This document shows positions 48,601 through 60,240 of a stretch of 64,000 nucleotides of DNA, piece after piece (position 1 is the stretch's first letter; the number at the start of each line of letters is the position of its first letter). The notes under the pieces were generated by a model. It did no database searches and had not been told where the DNA came from. It was given only the letters and a program-made list of their open reading frames with translations. This DNA comes from Sphagnum compactum (lineage: Eukaryota; Bryophyta; Sphagnopsida; Sphagnales), in contig OZ234494.1 in assembly GCA_965153455.1 (NCBI GenBank), positions 8,432,001-8,496,000 on the forward strand, written 5' to 3'. The translations under genes were made by a program, and so were the position numbers.

Positions 48601-49099
48601 GAGGAATTGATTAAAAGGAGCGCAAGTTAGAAAAGAAAAAGTCTGAGCACACGCAAAGAAAATTCAGCTAGCTGAGAAACAGCTACAACTGGACCCAACG
48701 AATGAACAAATTCGAGACATCATGTCCGAGTCGCGAGGGAAGCTCGCGGAGTTTTTCCAAGCCTTAGTCGAGCACCACAGCCACCATTCGGTCACAAAAT
48801 TGCTCAGGTATGGAGATACTTGCTCCCAAAAAAATTATTACTTTCCTCCGATCGGAAAATAAAGACGCTTCTGAAGGAGCTGGAGGTAAACGGGAGAACA
48901 ATTTCTAGCCAAAGGGATTTCTCCCACTACATCACTAAATTCTATGCAAACTTCTACGCCTCAAAACCGCATGCCTCAGGCACCTCAGAAGCTCAAAAGA
49001 GATGCTAGGAGAGTGTCCCCGTTCGGGTCACGGAGGCAATGAACGCCGCCATGACCCGGACCTTGACACTTGAGGAGGTCGCTGAGGCCATTGCATCTC

Positions 49100-50432
49100 T
49101 TCCCAAAGGCAAGGCCCTGGACACGATGGATTGCCAACCGAATTCTTCCAAGAATATGCGAAAGAGGTTGCCCCCACGTTTCTCCTAACTTTCAAGGCAA
49201 TGTTATCCTTGGGGCTAACCTCGGAATACATTAACAAGGGAATGATCACCTTGATTCTGAAGTCAGGAGATCATTCCAAACTAGGGACCTGCCGTCCAAT
49301 CACCCTCCTTGGGAACATTTATAAAATCCTAGCTAAAACTTTAGCGAAAAGGATCCAGCCTCACCTTCCTCTCGTGATCAGACCAAACCGAACCGGATTT
49401 GTGGAAGGAAAGAGCATTGTAGACAACAATTTTTTAGCCCAAGAAGCCCTGGATTGGGTAGTTGAGAGCGGCCAGGATCTCGTCGTCGTCCTCCTAAACT
49501 TTGAAAAAACATTCGACAGAATAAAATGGGGATTCCTTTTCCCAGCTCTATCCAGGCTGGGCTTCAGTCCCAAGTGGATCAAATGGGTCTCCTCCCTCTA
49601 TTGGCTAGCGTCCTCCTTTATCAAAGTCAATGGTGAACCTGGGGAGGATTTCAGGCCAGCCAAGTCGGTTAGGCAAGGCTGCCTACTGGCCCCGTACCTG
49701 TTCATTCTCGCAACTGACATCCTAAGCCACATGCTGGACGACCCCAAACATGAGGTAGAAGGGCTATCCCTCCCCAAAGGGGGTTGTGTTCGAGACCAGA
49801 CTTTCGCGGACAACACCGCCCTGTATCTTAGGGGCACTCCCAGCAACCTGAGCAAAGCCAGGTCAGTCTTGGATTTATTCTGCCGCGCTTCTAGTGCAAA
49901 AGTTAACTGGGGAAAGTCGCCGGCAATATGGGCTAGCAAAGAAAAGAGAAAATGGAAATGGGGGCAAGAGGTCGAGCTCAGATGGATACCCGAAGGCCAA
50001 GGTGTTCGATACTTAGGCATCCAAATAGGCTTCCGGCTTCTCACGAAGGCCAATTTTGACAAACTCATGCACTCCCTAAAAGGGAAAATGATTGTTTGGG
50101 GCAATTGCAACCTCTCCCTCGTCGGCAGAATTCTGGTTGCCAACCAGGTCCTACTCTCCTCCATGTGGTACTTGGTGGCTTGTTGGAATCCCAACCCTAG
50201 AGTGTGCAACCAGGTCAGGGGGGTGGTTCGCAACTTCATTTGGGGGGTCAAAGCTTCCAACACCCGAGCCAAGGTTAAGTGGGACTCCCTCACTTTCCCC
50301 TTGTCAAGCGGCGGGCTGGGTATCATAGATCCCAAAGCCCAATCCGAAGCCCTGCTCGCTAAATTCCTAATGAGAGGGTTATCCCCACGGGGAGAACCCT
50401 GGAAAGAAATATGGAGACACCAAGCGGACTAG
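49100..50432 (+). pseudogene. LINE ORF2 reverse transcriptase, catalytic Asp lost
   Basis: A 433-codon open frame preceded by one frameshift near 49115. Motifs: DGLPTEFFQEY, CRPITLLGNIYKILAKTLA, RIQPHLPLVIRPNRTGFVEG, LVVVLLNFEKTFDRI (family FDKAFD), VRQGCLLAPYLFILATD and TFADNTALYL. In the last, the family FADD box has become FADN at codon 49812-49814, removing one of the two metal-binding aspartates. FEKTFD also departs from the usual FDKAFD, a further catalytic change. The long open frame despite dead chemistry suggests it decayed slowly. Confidence 0.88.
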
Positions 50433-51445
50433 ATCCAACTCCCGATGCACGGCAAAGGGCCAAAGAACCCAGACATAAATTGGCTCTTCGCCGTCCCCAA
50501 ATTAAAAAAAACGACCTCCTCTTTTTGGAAAAGTATTTTCAGCTCCTGGTTAAACATCAAGGCCGACCTTGTGAAAATTGAACCGTCATCCTGCGCGGAG
50601 GTGCTCAGGTAGCCCATCTTCAGCAATCCTCTCATCACCAACACGGCTGGCCACCCCCTTGGGGTAAGCGGCCTCAATGAAGGGAACACCATCGCCAAAG
50701 CGGGCTGCACCAAGATAAAAGATCTCTGGGACCCGGTAGAAAGGGACTGGAAGAGCCTCCCAGCCCTCCGGATGAACTTCGACATCATCAACTGGATGAA
50801 CAAGGGAATCATTATAGATAGCATTCCCTGGAACCCTGCAATAGACCCTAGTGGCTCCGGATAGGGGATTGGATAAGCAGTAGGGCCCCAGGCAACAGTC
50901 CCCCTTTCCTTGGGTGTACTATGTAACTGGGTCCACTCCCAACACAGTACAAGCCATCGAATTTCAAAGGGTCTCCCCCAGCGGCCTTATCAGAGCGGTG
51001 AGCTCCCAAGAAGTGGTACTCTCCCCGAAGGGCTACCACCTAATCAAGGTCCTCACACAAGAAAGACACGGAGCTCCCCTCAGGGTTGCCAGAGATCTGC
51101 TTGCGCCCCCCAAACACCCCCCCCTTTTATGGATCTTCGAATTCGGCTTCATTGAAGGCCTCCCCTGGGACCTCGGGAAGTGGCACTGGCAGGTAGCCCC
51201 CCAAACGGATACTTGGCCAAGTGGGGCTACAGGAACACAAGGAATCCCACGCATATCCCCTACATCCGCTCCTTCATCCAGCAACTAAACCTCCAAAATT
51301 CCACTAACTCTCAAATCATTGCTAGAATCTGGCACAACTCCCGCCCCCGTAAAGTTGGTACCCTCATCTGGCTCACCCTGAACCATGGTCTCCCGGTCGA
51401 CACCTGGCTTCAATGCATGGGGATTCCCCCCACGTGCAAGGTCTG
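50433..51445 (+). pseudogene. LINE ORF2 C-terminal region, first part
   Basis: The RT frame continues past a TAG at 50430-50432 and further stops (for example 50611). Near the end a PRKVGTLIWLTLNHGLPVDT segment is typical of the plant LINE region just before zf-RVT. The next segment begins the zinc finger with CMGIPPTCKVC, whose CKVC supplies the first cysteine pair. The coding sequence stops making sense exactly at 51445, where the inserted element begins. Confidence 0.75.
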
Positions 51446-51708
51446 TGTGAGGATTTATTGCACACCTTCACCACTAAGATATGCACTCACAATAAAAGAC
51501 CCGGTTGGAAGTGGAACTACTATGTAGTGTAGTCTAACAAGTAAGGTGGTTCGAAGTAAGTAATGAAATTCACTAAAAAAAATCTAATGCGTTGTGTCCA
51601 AATCTCATGAGTTTTTATTTTATTTTATGTCTTTGACCAAAGTTAAGCCCCGAAACTAAAAACCATTTGCTTTCATTGAGGAAAACAAAACAAACATCTC
51701 AACCTCTT

Positions 51709-52285
51709 CTACTTCCAACACCTGCAACTCCCTCACAGCAAAACCGATGATGCTGAATTTTTGGGAGGAGCTTCAACACCTTCCAAACTAAAATTGATCT
51801 AATTTTGACACAAATCCAACGGTGGATTTAAGAGAAACAATTAACTAAACCAAACGTCCAGAGGCTTCACTACGATTCTTTCATGAACCCCTCTTCAACA
51901 CCCTCTACTTCCAACACCTGCAACTCCCTCACAGCAAAACCGATGATGTTGAATTTTTGGGAGGAGCTTCTACACCTTCCAAACTAAAACTGATTTAATT
52001 TTGACACAAATCCAATGGTGGATTTGAGAGAAACAATTAACTAAACCAAAAGTCCAGAGGCTTCACTACGATTCTTTCATGAACCCCTCTTCAACACCCT
52101 CTACTTCCAACACCTGCAACTCCCTCACTGCAAAACCGATGATGTTGAATTTTTGGGAGGAGCTTTTACACCTTTCAAACTAAAACTGATTTAATTTTGA
52201 CGCAAATCCAACGGTGGATTTCAGAGAAACAATTAATTAAATCAAAAGTCCAGAGGCTTCATTACGATTCTTTGCTACACACAAC
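51709..52285. repeat. 196-bp tandem repeat, about three copies
   Basis: Copies start at 51709, 51905 and 52101 with the block CTACTTCCAACACCTGCAAC and include TTTTTGGGAGGAGCTT and GTCCAGAGGCTTCA. Identity between copies is high, with scattered substitutions. Confidence 0.92.
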
Positions 52286-53166
52286 TCCATTCCATGCTTC
52301 ATTTTTTCATAACTTTTTCATGAACACTTCCACACACAAGAACTAACAACCTCTCTCACACTTCATTCTCCTCTTTTTTCTCTTTTTTTCCATACACACC
52401 ATGCCTTCTCCTTTGGCAAGCCTCCATGGCCTTCCTTGAGCTTCTTTTCCTTGTCCAATCAAGCTTTGAAATCCTTTTGCACCAATCAATGGCCTCCTCA
52501 TCATTCAAGGGCCAATGAAAATTTGAGAATGAATGGCCATCCAATTGAAATTAGGATGAGAATCCATGGGCCCAATGAAACTTAAGAGATATTCCATCCT
52601 CCAATCAAAGAAGATGACAATCCTCATGACGAATGGGATTGGAGGATCCAACCTCCCCCTTATCTTGGATATCTTGATGAAGTTTCTTGAGCTTGATCCT
52701 TATCTTTTCCGTCCGTTGACCCTCACATCCTACTTCTTCATCCTAATTACTTCAAGTAACTAACTACTAGGATAAATTATCGGTAGTAACAAGGAAGAGT
52801 CCTTGAGTTCTTACTTGACTAATTCAATGGTTAAAGTAACATTTCCGTGTAACATTTACTCCTTGATATTCCCTACCTATTTACTTTACTATGCACTAAT
52901 TAACTATGTAGTACATAGTAAATTGGAATTACAATTTGCATCACAAAAGAAAAACTCTCACATACTTCTAGATCCACCGTTGAATTTAGGGTTTGATGAA
53001 TCCCTTAGATCTAGGGTGTTCGAGTTTTGATGAAGTTTCGCCGTCATTCCCACGCCTTACGCCTACCCTAATTTGTTAAATAAAAAGGCCTCGACCCTTT
53101 TTGAACGCAAGTACCACCTTGTTCATACTACCTTTTTGGTTTTTGTTGATGCAGGCGCAACTAGCC

Positions 53167-53580
53167 ATGGCGGACGATGATGCTACGCCTTCAAATCCTT
53201 CGGTCGCACTTGTACAAGAAGAAGAGCTTGAAGAAGCACCGCTCGACTTGGATGTTTCTCAACGGCCGCGCAAAGAAGAACCGCCTAGGAAAGTGGTGCG
53301 CACTGGAGTTGCTCGTTCGGTATGGGATCGTCGACTGTCTCCTAACCCACATGCTTTAGCCATTTATCTAAAGTTTGTTCCTGCTCGTGGAGCCGCGCCA
53401 GAAAGGTTTGAAGAGTGCCAGTGCGAAGATGATGATGTCCGTCTCCATTGTCGAACGTGGGTTCCCGGTGACGGCCATTATCGTTGGCTACGAGGCCCGA
53501 TCAACCCACTTCCCCTGGAGCATCGAGCCGAGTACCTCGCTCGCACCATCCGTCGCATCCTAGAATTTTTACAACTGTGA
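53167..53580 (+). CDS. Hypothetical 137-aa protein inside the insertion
   Basis: An intact frame starts at an ATG in GCCATGGCG, a good plant start context. It is preceded by a pyrimidine-rich tract and TGATGCAG, which looks like a 3' splice site. The N-terminal third is acidic (DDDATP, EEEELEEAP-like). The middle is basic and proline-rich (RPRKEEPPRK), followed by VARSVWDRRLSPNPHALAIY. The C-terminus has ECQCEDDD, a lone CRTW, GDGHYRWLRGP and a helical end RTIRRILEFLQL. An AATAAA lies about 115 nt after the stop. I recognise no family. It may be a captured host gene fragment or an element-specific protein. Confidence 0.4.
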   Translation: MADDDATPSNPSVALVQEEELEEAPLDLDVSQRPRKEEPPRKVVRTGVARSVWDRRLSPNPHALAIYLKFVPARGAAPERFEECQCEDDDVRLHCRTWVPGDGHYRWLRGPINPLPLEHRAEYLARTIRRILEFLQL

Positions 53581-54100
53581 TCTATCCTTTTAGTCAGTTA
53601 TTCAGTTGTAATTCACTTGAGGCTACTCAGGCGGAACTGTTGCTACTTACGTTTGATTTTGATTCTATTTCAAAGTCTGATAGAAGTGAAACTAAATAAA
53701 GATGTATTAGGATTACATCCTAAAAATCCTACAAGTACATCATTAGTGCTTGAAGATCATTCTACAGACTAACTCAACCTTGTCATGCGAAATATTGTTA
53801 ATTATGGGCTTGTATTCCCTATATATCAATAAATCACATCTAATTCTACATCCCCTTCCCCTTCTCTACAAACTAAAAAGGATAATGTACTTTTAAAGGT
53901 TTACTAGGTCCTAAACTAATTAAGTGTTACATCCATTGAAATAAAGAATTACTCTATGCCTAGAAATATCACAAAAACTAATTCAACTTTTAATAATCAC
54001 TACTTGAAGGTTTATAAGCATTCAAATCATTAGTACTAAGGAAATTTAAGGAACTAAAGCTTAATTAATTGTTGAGCTATAATCCATGGCTCACAGTCTG

Positions 54101-54830
54101 CGCCAACGGGGCCCCCGAATCTCCTCAGCACTGCCTCCTCGAATGCCCTCACACCAAGCAGGCCTAGGAGGCCTTCAAGTGCATCTGGCTAAAATGGGGG
54201 GCGCCGAATGACGTCACCCCCACCTGGCTGTTCATCCTACTCGGGGAATCCGTCTTCGAAAGAAAGGACGACCCCCCCAGCACTCAAAGGTACCACGCAT
54301 GGGGCTTCTCTTACATTGGACAATCGCTTGACATTCTCCGTAGCTTCATTCTCTATTTTTTCTGGTCTGAAAGGTGCCGGAAGCACTTCGGCGACTAGTA
54401 CTCCTCTAGGAAAGTTCTTCAGCAAGCTTGGGTGGCCACGGTCGAGGTTGGGATGGCCACTTGGAAGGCCATCAACTCGCTCTGATCCAGCCGGGAACCT
54501 AGCTAGGATTGATCAGGCCTTTAGGGCAGAGTGGTGTCATTTGAACATCTTTGGGGAGGATTGCGCTGCCATTGTGTGGCGCTTCCTGCCCCCTTTGTAC
54601 TTCCTGAATTTCTTTAATGATTGATGGGGCTACTGCCCCCTTCCCCCCTCTTTGGAGTTTCCTACATGGTCTCCAAATGGCCCCTATGTTCACCTCATTT
54701 TCTCCTTCAAGTCTTTGGGAAGCCATGTGGTGTTGGGGCCCTAAATGGTATGACCTCTTTTCCAACGAACACCCCTTGGAAAAGGATCATCTTTCCATCC
54801 TTTTTATTTCCGTAACTCTTTTTCACAAGT
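54101..54830 (+). pseudogene. LINE 3' part: rest of zf-RVT domain
   Basis: Reading resumes with ANGAPESPQHCLLECPHT, supplying the His and second Cys pair of the zf-RVT zinc finger, then KQAWEAFKCIW. Further on FFWSERCRKHF matches the terminal Trp/Arg block of plant LINE ORF2. Stops follow. After about 54630 only uncertain 3' untranslated sequence is visible. Confidence 0.72.
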
Positions 54831-55819
54831 AGGCTTTTGTAGTCCCTTGAAATGGGATGTTCTTTTCCCAAATCAAGCACATCATCTCACATTAACATTT
54901 GTTCGCGTGAGGGATCCTCTTTAAGTGTTTGTTTATACTAGTTCTAAGGGTTGCTACCATTGTAACAATTGGAGGTATTTTTGCAGTAATTGTTATCACA
55001 TATGTGATAAGTGGTTCTTCTATTACTTGACATCATCTAGTTTGTTAGATTATGCGACCTCTTCCTAAATGTGTAATTGTTCCAAAAGTTCGTCAATATT
55101 ATCTTGGTAATGATTAGTTTACTCTATGTGCCATTTTTGCATGCCTTTTAATGCCTTTCAAAATACCCTTGATAATTCTATTGACTCCCACCTTGCTAAC
55201 AGGTCATATAATAAGGCCTTTTGTTGCATTTTGAATCACAATTGCCTCCCAATTGGTAGATCAATCTTCCTTGCTTTTGTTGATGTCGAAAGTTGCATGT
55301 GCAGCTTTAAAAGGTTTTATTTGAATGTCGCTTATGTTATAGCTTAATCAGTTGTATCATCATGATGTTGCTTTGTTGCGCTTGTTTTTCTTTTGCTTGA
55401 GCCTTCTTTCTTTTGTTTCAAGTTCATTGAATTCATTAGTTAAGAGGGATTTTTCTTTTTACACCAAAAGGATTTGTTCTTTTGGAAGTTTAATTACAAT
55501 CAATTTTTTTAGTTTTCCTCATGTGTAAACTATGGTTATTAAATAAATTTTCATGTCCATATTAGCTTTTTAATGGTCTATTGGTGATAAAAATTTAACT
55601 TTGTTAGTTCTTTATTCAACTTTTCACTTTTTTCCTTAGTTAAATTACTAGCCAATGTATCAATGTTTCTTGAGTATGCCAGAACATGACATATATTACT
55701 TCACATATTATTACATGTTTGTGATTATTTAAGTCACATATTACTACATGAGTATGTAGTAAAATTAGATTTGTAAATAGGTAGGTAGGTAGGTAAGTAG
55801 GATCCTATAACATTATTTA
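54831..55819. other. Spacer
   Basis: I see no gene here. T-rich runs are frequent. A 73-codon plus frame at 55126-55347 has no recognisable motif. Confidence 0.45.
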
Positions 55820-56640
55820 TGACGCGCTCCCAAGTCCCTTTTTGAACCCACTTGAGGGTCCAATTATGTAGAGTTGCGGAAAGTTGGGACTTAGGGTCCG
55901 CTCCCAACTTCCAGCACTAAAGAGGGGTAGAGGGGCGTGCTAGAAGTCCCGGGATTAAACTAGGAAGAGGACAAGCGTTTCACCTACTCAAATCTGCATA
56001 ACAACCAACCCCAAGTTGGTTAGAACCCATTCTGCACCCTTTTGGTGTTGGGACAAGCCACGGGCTAATTCGGACTCACTTGACTCACCACCGCCCGGAC
56101 TCGGGGGAAGCCACTACCTTCCCCCATATAGTATACTCTGCGTCTCACCGCGGAGGCTACATCCGAATGGCTCTTTTTCTCGGGACTCCCAAGTTGGAGT
56201 CCCGAAATTGTCCCAGGTTGGCGTCCCAGAACTTTGGGAGCTCGTATCTCCCGGCTCTGACCTCTGATTAGAGCGAGGTTTAAACCAAAGTTGTAGCCCT
56301 CTTTGAGAGCTTTCCAAGGCCATGTCGCACTCTTTCAGGCGACGTCGGGAAAGGGTCGATTCCCGACTTTTAGTGGTCGAGAGTCAAACTGCCAGTTTGA
56401 CTCCCGGCCCTTCTTTTGCCCATAACTTGGGCTGCAGATGTCCAAACTGCCAATGCGAGGGCATTTTAGACATCTACACTTCAAAACCTTTCCATTGATA
56501 TAAATAACACCTCAAGGAGAGGTGTTTTGACCCCCTGTAATTGCTTCTGAGTTTTTGGGAGTCTCGGAGGACTCCAACTTCCCACTTTTTGGGAATGTGG
56601 GCTTCACCCTCACACTTAGCCCAAAGTGGGGTTGTGACAA
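55820..56640. mobile_element. Solo LTR
   Basis: A GC-richer 821-bp block starts TGACGCGCTCCC and ends GGGTTGTGACA. It is flanked by ATTTA on both sides (55815-55819 and 56641-56645), a perfect 5-bp duplication. It has TG...CA ends and no internal coding domain, as expected after LTR-LTR recombination. TATAAATA near 56500 on the plus strand suggests plus orientation. Its sequence is unrelated to the gypsy LTR at 38.5 kb. Confidence 0.75.
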
Positions 56641-56890
56641 TTTAGTCACAAGACTTTTTTATTAGTTCATGGCAAGTGGTACTTGCACTTTGATTTTATT
56701 TAGTGTATGTATTGTGTGCAGACTAATATTCTTTCATATAGCTATGTAGTTTATTAGTTGAACTTATTGACAAAGGATATGGAATAAATTTAATGAAAGG
56801 GAAAGATTACAACATTATCCCACATCATCCTTTGTCCCATATAAAGATAGCCAACTTTAACCATTATTATGTATTTCATATTTTGTCCAA

Positions 56891-56922
<32 letters not shown>

Positions 56923-57520
56923 TATTTTATTTTATTAAGAAAAAAATCAAGTAATTTGATTGAAAATGGATTTTAATCTTCACTATTTCTTACATTTGAA
57001 CAACAATGGTGTATTGAATTTTTTTCATACAAATATTTGTAAGTAAAACTATTTAAAATCAATGAGGATTTTTTGGAATTTTATAAATAATATAAAATAT
57101 AAAATTAGACTTCCCCACCTTTAAAACATGTAGTGAATCAATAAATGTCGTGTTGTATATACAATTTAAAAGTAAAATGTGTAATTTAGCAAACATATGA
57201 TATTATGTGTGACATTTCAAAATTATATATAAATTATTCAAATAGAAATTTCATAATTATTAATTTATACACGTTAAAAAAAAGTGAAAATGTTTATTAA
57301 ATCTTATTATGAATATAAAATTCCATCTTTTTTTAATGGGTCTTTTCAGTTCATTAAAATTGATTTAATATAAATTATAACATTTTTCCAAGTTTATGAC
57401 AAAATATTTTGATAAATTAATAAATATGAAAGTTTAATAATCTAGTAAAATTGGATCAAATTCTATATTTCTAGTTACCATTTTATGGAGACTTGTAAAA
57501 CAATGTCATTTTGGAGCACA
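56641..57520. other. AT-rich spacer with (AC)n
   Basis: Only an uninterrupted AC microsatellite at 56891-56921 stands out. No coding sequence is seen. Confidence 0.6.
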
Positions 57521-60240
57521 CACTAGTAGAAATTGGCTAAAATGTAACCAATCTCTTTGCGACTACATGCGACTATCAATTATTTGCAACTACATTTGGA
57601 CATTTTTGCAACTATTTCTTGTGTTGGTCATATTTGCAACTACAGTGCAACTAGTTTGCAACTAGTTTGGTGTTCATCCTTCCATGTGAACAACATTTAG
57701 TTAAGTTTTCATCCAAGAAGAACAATTTATGTCCCATTAGTTGCAAATGTGACCAATTTAGTTGTAACCCTATAAGTATATAAAAGTATATTTTGTGAAT
57801 TTTAAAAAATATAGTTCGGTGTATTAAGATTTATAAATGTATAATTTGAATGTATATGAACAACCATATTAGATGTGTATTCAAATATTATTATTATCAT
57901 AAATGGCCTCGATATTATGGTTACATTAAATGGTATATATTTTGAGTATATCAAAATTATACATAAGATATTTGTTAAATATATTGTGCCCATACTATAA
58001 GTTTATCCAAACCATTTTATTATACTTCTGAAAATTATTTAAAATGACATTATTATTATTTGTATTAATATTATATTATAATATTATATTAATTACATGT
58101 AATAAAACCTAAATTTAAATATTATCTTTAACTAAAATTTAAAAACAGTAATATCTTGTTACATAATGATCATAATGATGATGATATTAGAATGATAAGA
58201 AAAATAATTCTATAATTATTGAAGTAATTATAATTTTTTAATATATTATTAAATTATTATTAAATTATTTTCAAATGACTAAAGTACTTATTACAAATTA
58301 ATTTTTATTTCTTAAAAAAATGAAAACTTAATTATAGTCTATCATAATAGTCTAACAAGTGACATATAATAATAATAATAATAATAATAAAATAGCTAAC
58401 CTAGGCTAGTGAAAAATTACATTATTGCTATTATTATTATAAGTAATCAATTATGAAATATTATTAGATTAATATAATAATTATTAAGAAATATTAATAT
58501 ATAATTTTAAATTTCTGTATTTAAAATTTATAGTTGATATTTATTATTATTAATTATTAATAAGTAAATGACTATAATCATTTACTAATATATATTTCTA
58601 ATTTTCAGTTCTATTATTTTATATTTTATAATGTTTACTGTATTAGTTAGAATGGAAATCTAATAAATTATTATACAAATGCAGAAATTTTTTTCGAAGG
58701 AAAATATAATTATTAAAAAATATATAGTATTTATTGTAATATTTCATAAATCAATTAATGAGTGAATTAATAGTATGAATAATAATAATAAAATAATTAA
58801 CCTTGGCTACCAACTAGCTACAATAATAATTGAATTAATGATATTTTTACTATTAAATATTTCCTTATATATTTACTATTAACTATATAAATGAAAATAA
58901 TAATGGGAGTAATTATAATAAAATAATTAGCCTAGGCTAGGTTTTAATTATATTATTAGATATAAAAAACCTAATAGTCAATATTTATAATTAATAGTTA
59001 TTAATAATTAAATACTGAATATTTCAGTTATTATATTAATTTATTTGGTTACGAAATAATAATTTATTACTTAGTAATAATTAGCTAAATATTTCAATAT
59101 TAGCCAATTACTAGTTAATTAAATTTGTTGATAGATTATTATAGTTAATATAATATTATGGTTTATCTAATTAATAAATTAATTAATATTTAATAATAAT
59201 ATAATAAATTCAGTAATAATAAAATATTGATTATTATTACTATAAATAACTAGTTAGTTTCTAGTTTAGTTGTTAATTAATTAATTAGCAAGTTTATTAA
59301 TTTATTTTTCTATATTTCATTCGTTAAATCATTAATAATTATATTAGTTGATTAGTTAACTAGTTGGTGTCACTTATTAACTTAATTATATATTTTTTCA
59401 AGATGGGAATGATAACCAAAACATATAGGATAAACTTTTTAGTTACAAGTCATTTGCAACTGAACATTTTTAGTCGTAAATGACTTGCAACTAAAAAGTT
59501 TATCCCATATGTTTTGGCTTTCATTCCCATCTTGAAAAGTATATAAACAAGGTGTTTTGTCTTACATTTACATATGAAAATAGATGGGCATATGGGATGA
59601 GTCATTAAATATGACTTGACCCAAAGTAAAATATAAATATTCGTGCATTTACACGTAACTACCTACTTCCCTAACTTGCCTACCTATTTTTCTACCTACC
59701 TACCTACCTACCTAAATAGGTATTTGGCCTAGGTAGGTAAATAGGTCCTATCTAGATAGGTGTTTAGCCTAAATGGGTAGGTAGGTCTATATGTAGGTAC
59801 TTAATGCAACCTACATACATAAATATTGATTTAAATTTAATTTGGAAAATATCAATTAATATGCCACGTGGCAAATTTTTATTGCACCATGTGTCACAAT
59901 CTAAACCATCCAAACATAAAAATTAAACATCTTAGATTATTTCAAAATAATAATAAAATATTTTCAATTATTAAGAGTTGGGACACGTGGCAACACATAA
60001 CTTGTTCCCATTGTTCACCAAAAAAGTCGCATCTTAGTTGCAAACGACAATACGTATATGACTAGTCATAGGATGAAAGCGTATTTTGTTGACTTTTCTT
60101 TCATCAAAATTCGTTGTCGTTTGCAACTAGTGTCAATGCGACTTGTCCAACGCGACTATTAAAATTTTAGTTGCAAATGTCGCTTGCAACTAAAAATTAG
60201 TCACATGGACCAGTCGCAAAATGCCCATTTTCTACTAATG
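57521..60240. mobile_element. Non-autonomous CACTA transposon
   Basis: The termini CACTAGTAGAAATTGG and, in reverse complement, CATTAGTAGAAAATGG form inverted repeats. They are flanked by ACA on both sides (57518-57520 and 60241-60243), the 3-bp duplication of the superfamily. Both ends carry many copies of TTGCAACTA/TAGTTGCAA and GCGACTA, the short subterminal motifs to which CACTA transposases bind. The 2720-bp interior is AT-rich and non-coding, so mobilisation would need a transposase from elsewhere. It is related to the larger element at 31862-43983. Confidence 0.85.
59399..59534. repeat. Hairpin with 63-bp arms
   Basis: Arms 59399-59461 and 59472-59534 are inverted copies matching at 57 of 63 positions, with a 10-nt loop. 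Most mismatches are A/G, which would pair as G:U on one strand of RNA. It lies within the CACTA element, near its right arm. Confidence 0.9.

Larger units (their letters stand above)
51446..54095. mobile_element. 2650-bp insertion in the LINE, LTR-element-like ends
   Basis: The insertion begins TGTGAG and ends CTCACA and is flanked by GTCTG on both sides (51441-51445 and 54096-54100). A 5-bp duplication with TG...CA ends is the signature of LTR retrotransposon integration. I could not find two long terminal repeats, gag or pol, so it may be a highly derived non-autonomous element or have lost recognisable LTRs. It carries three 196-bp tandem repeats and a 137-aa ORF. Removing it restores both the frame and the spacing of the LINE zinc finger. 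Confidence 0.6.
44830..54830 (+). mobile_element. Degenerate plant LINE (L1-type non-LTR retrotransposon)
   Basis: On the plus strand a GC-richer block holds, in order, an ORF1 with a DUF4283-like region and CCHC knuckle, an apurinic-type endonuclease, a non-LTR reverse transcriptase and a C-terminal zinc-binding region. That is the plant L1 architecture. Many stops and frameshifts make it dead. The coding region is continuous only if 51446-54095 is removed as a later insertion. The outer ends are approximate, and I found no clear poly-A tail or target duplication. Confidence 0.85.

Noticed and set aside
49598-50335. 245-aa minus-strand frame
   Set aside because: Antisense shadow of the LINE reverse transcriptase.
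51446-51491. Very short TGTGAG...CACTCACA segment as a 46-bp LTR
   Set aside because: It is not repeated at the right end of the insertion beyond the terminal CTCACA, so it cannot be called an LTR.
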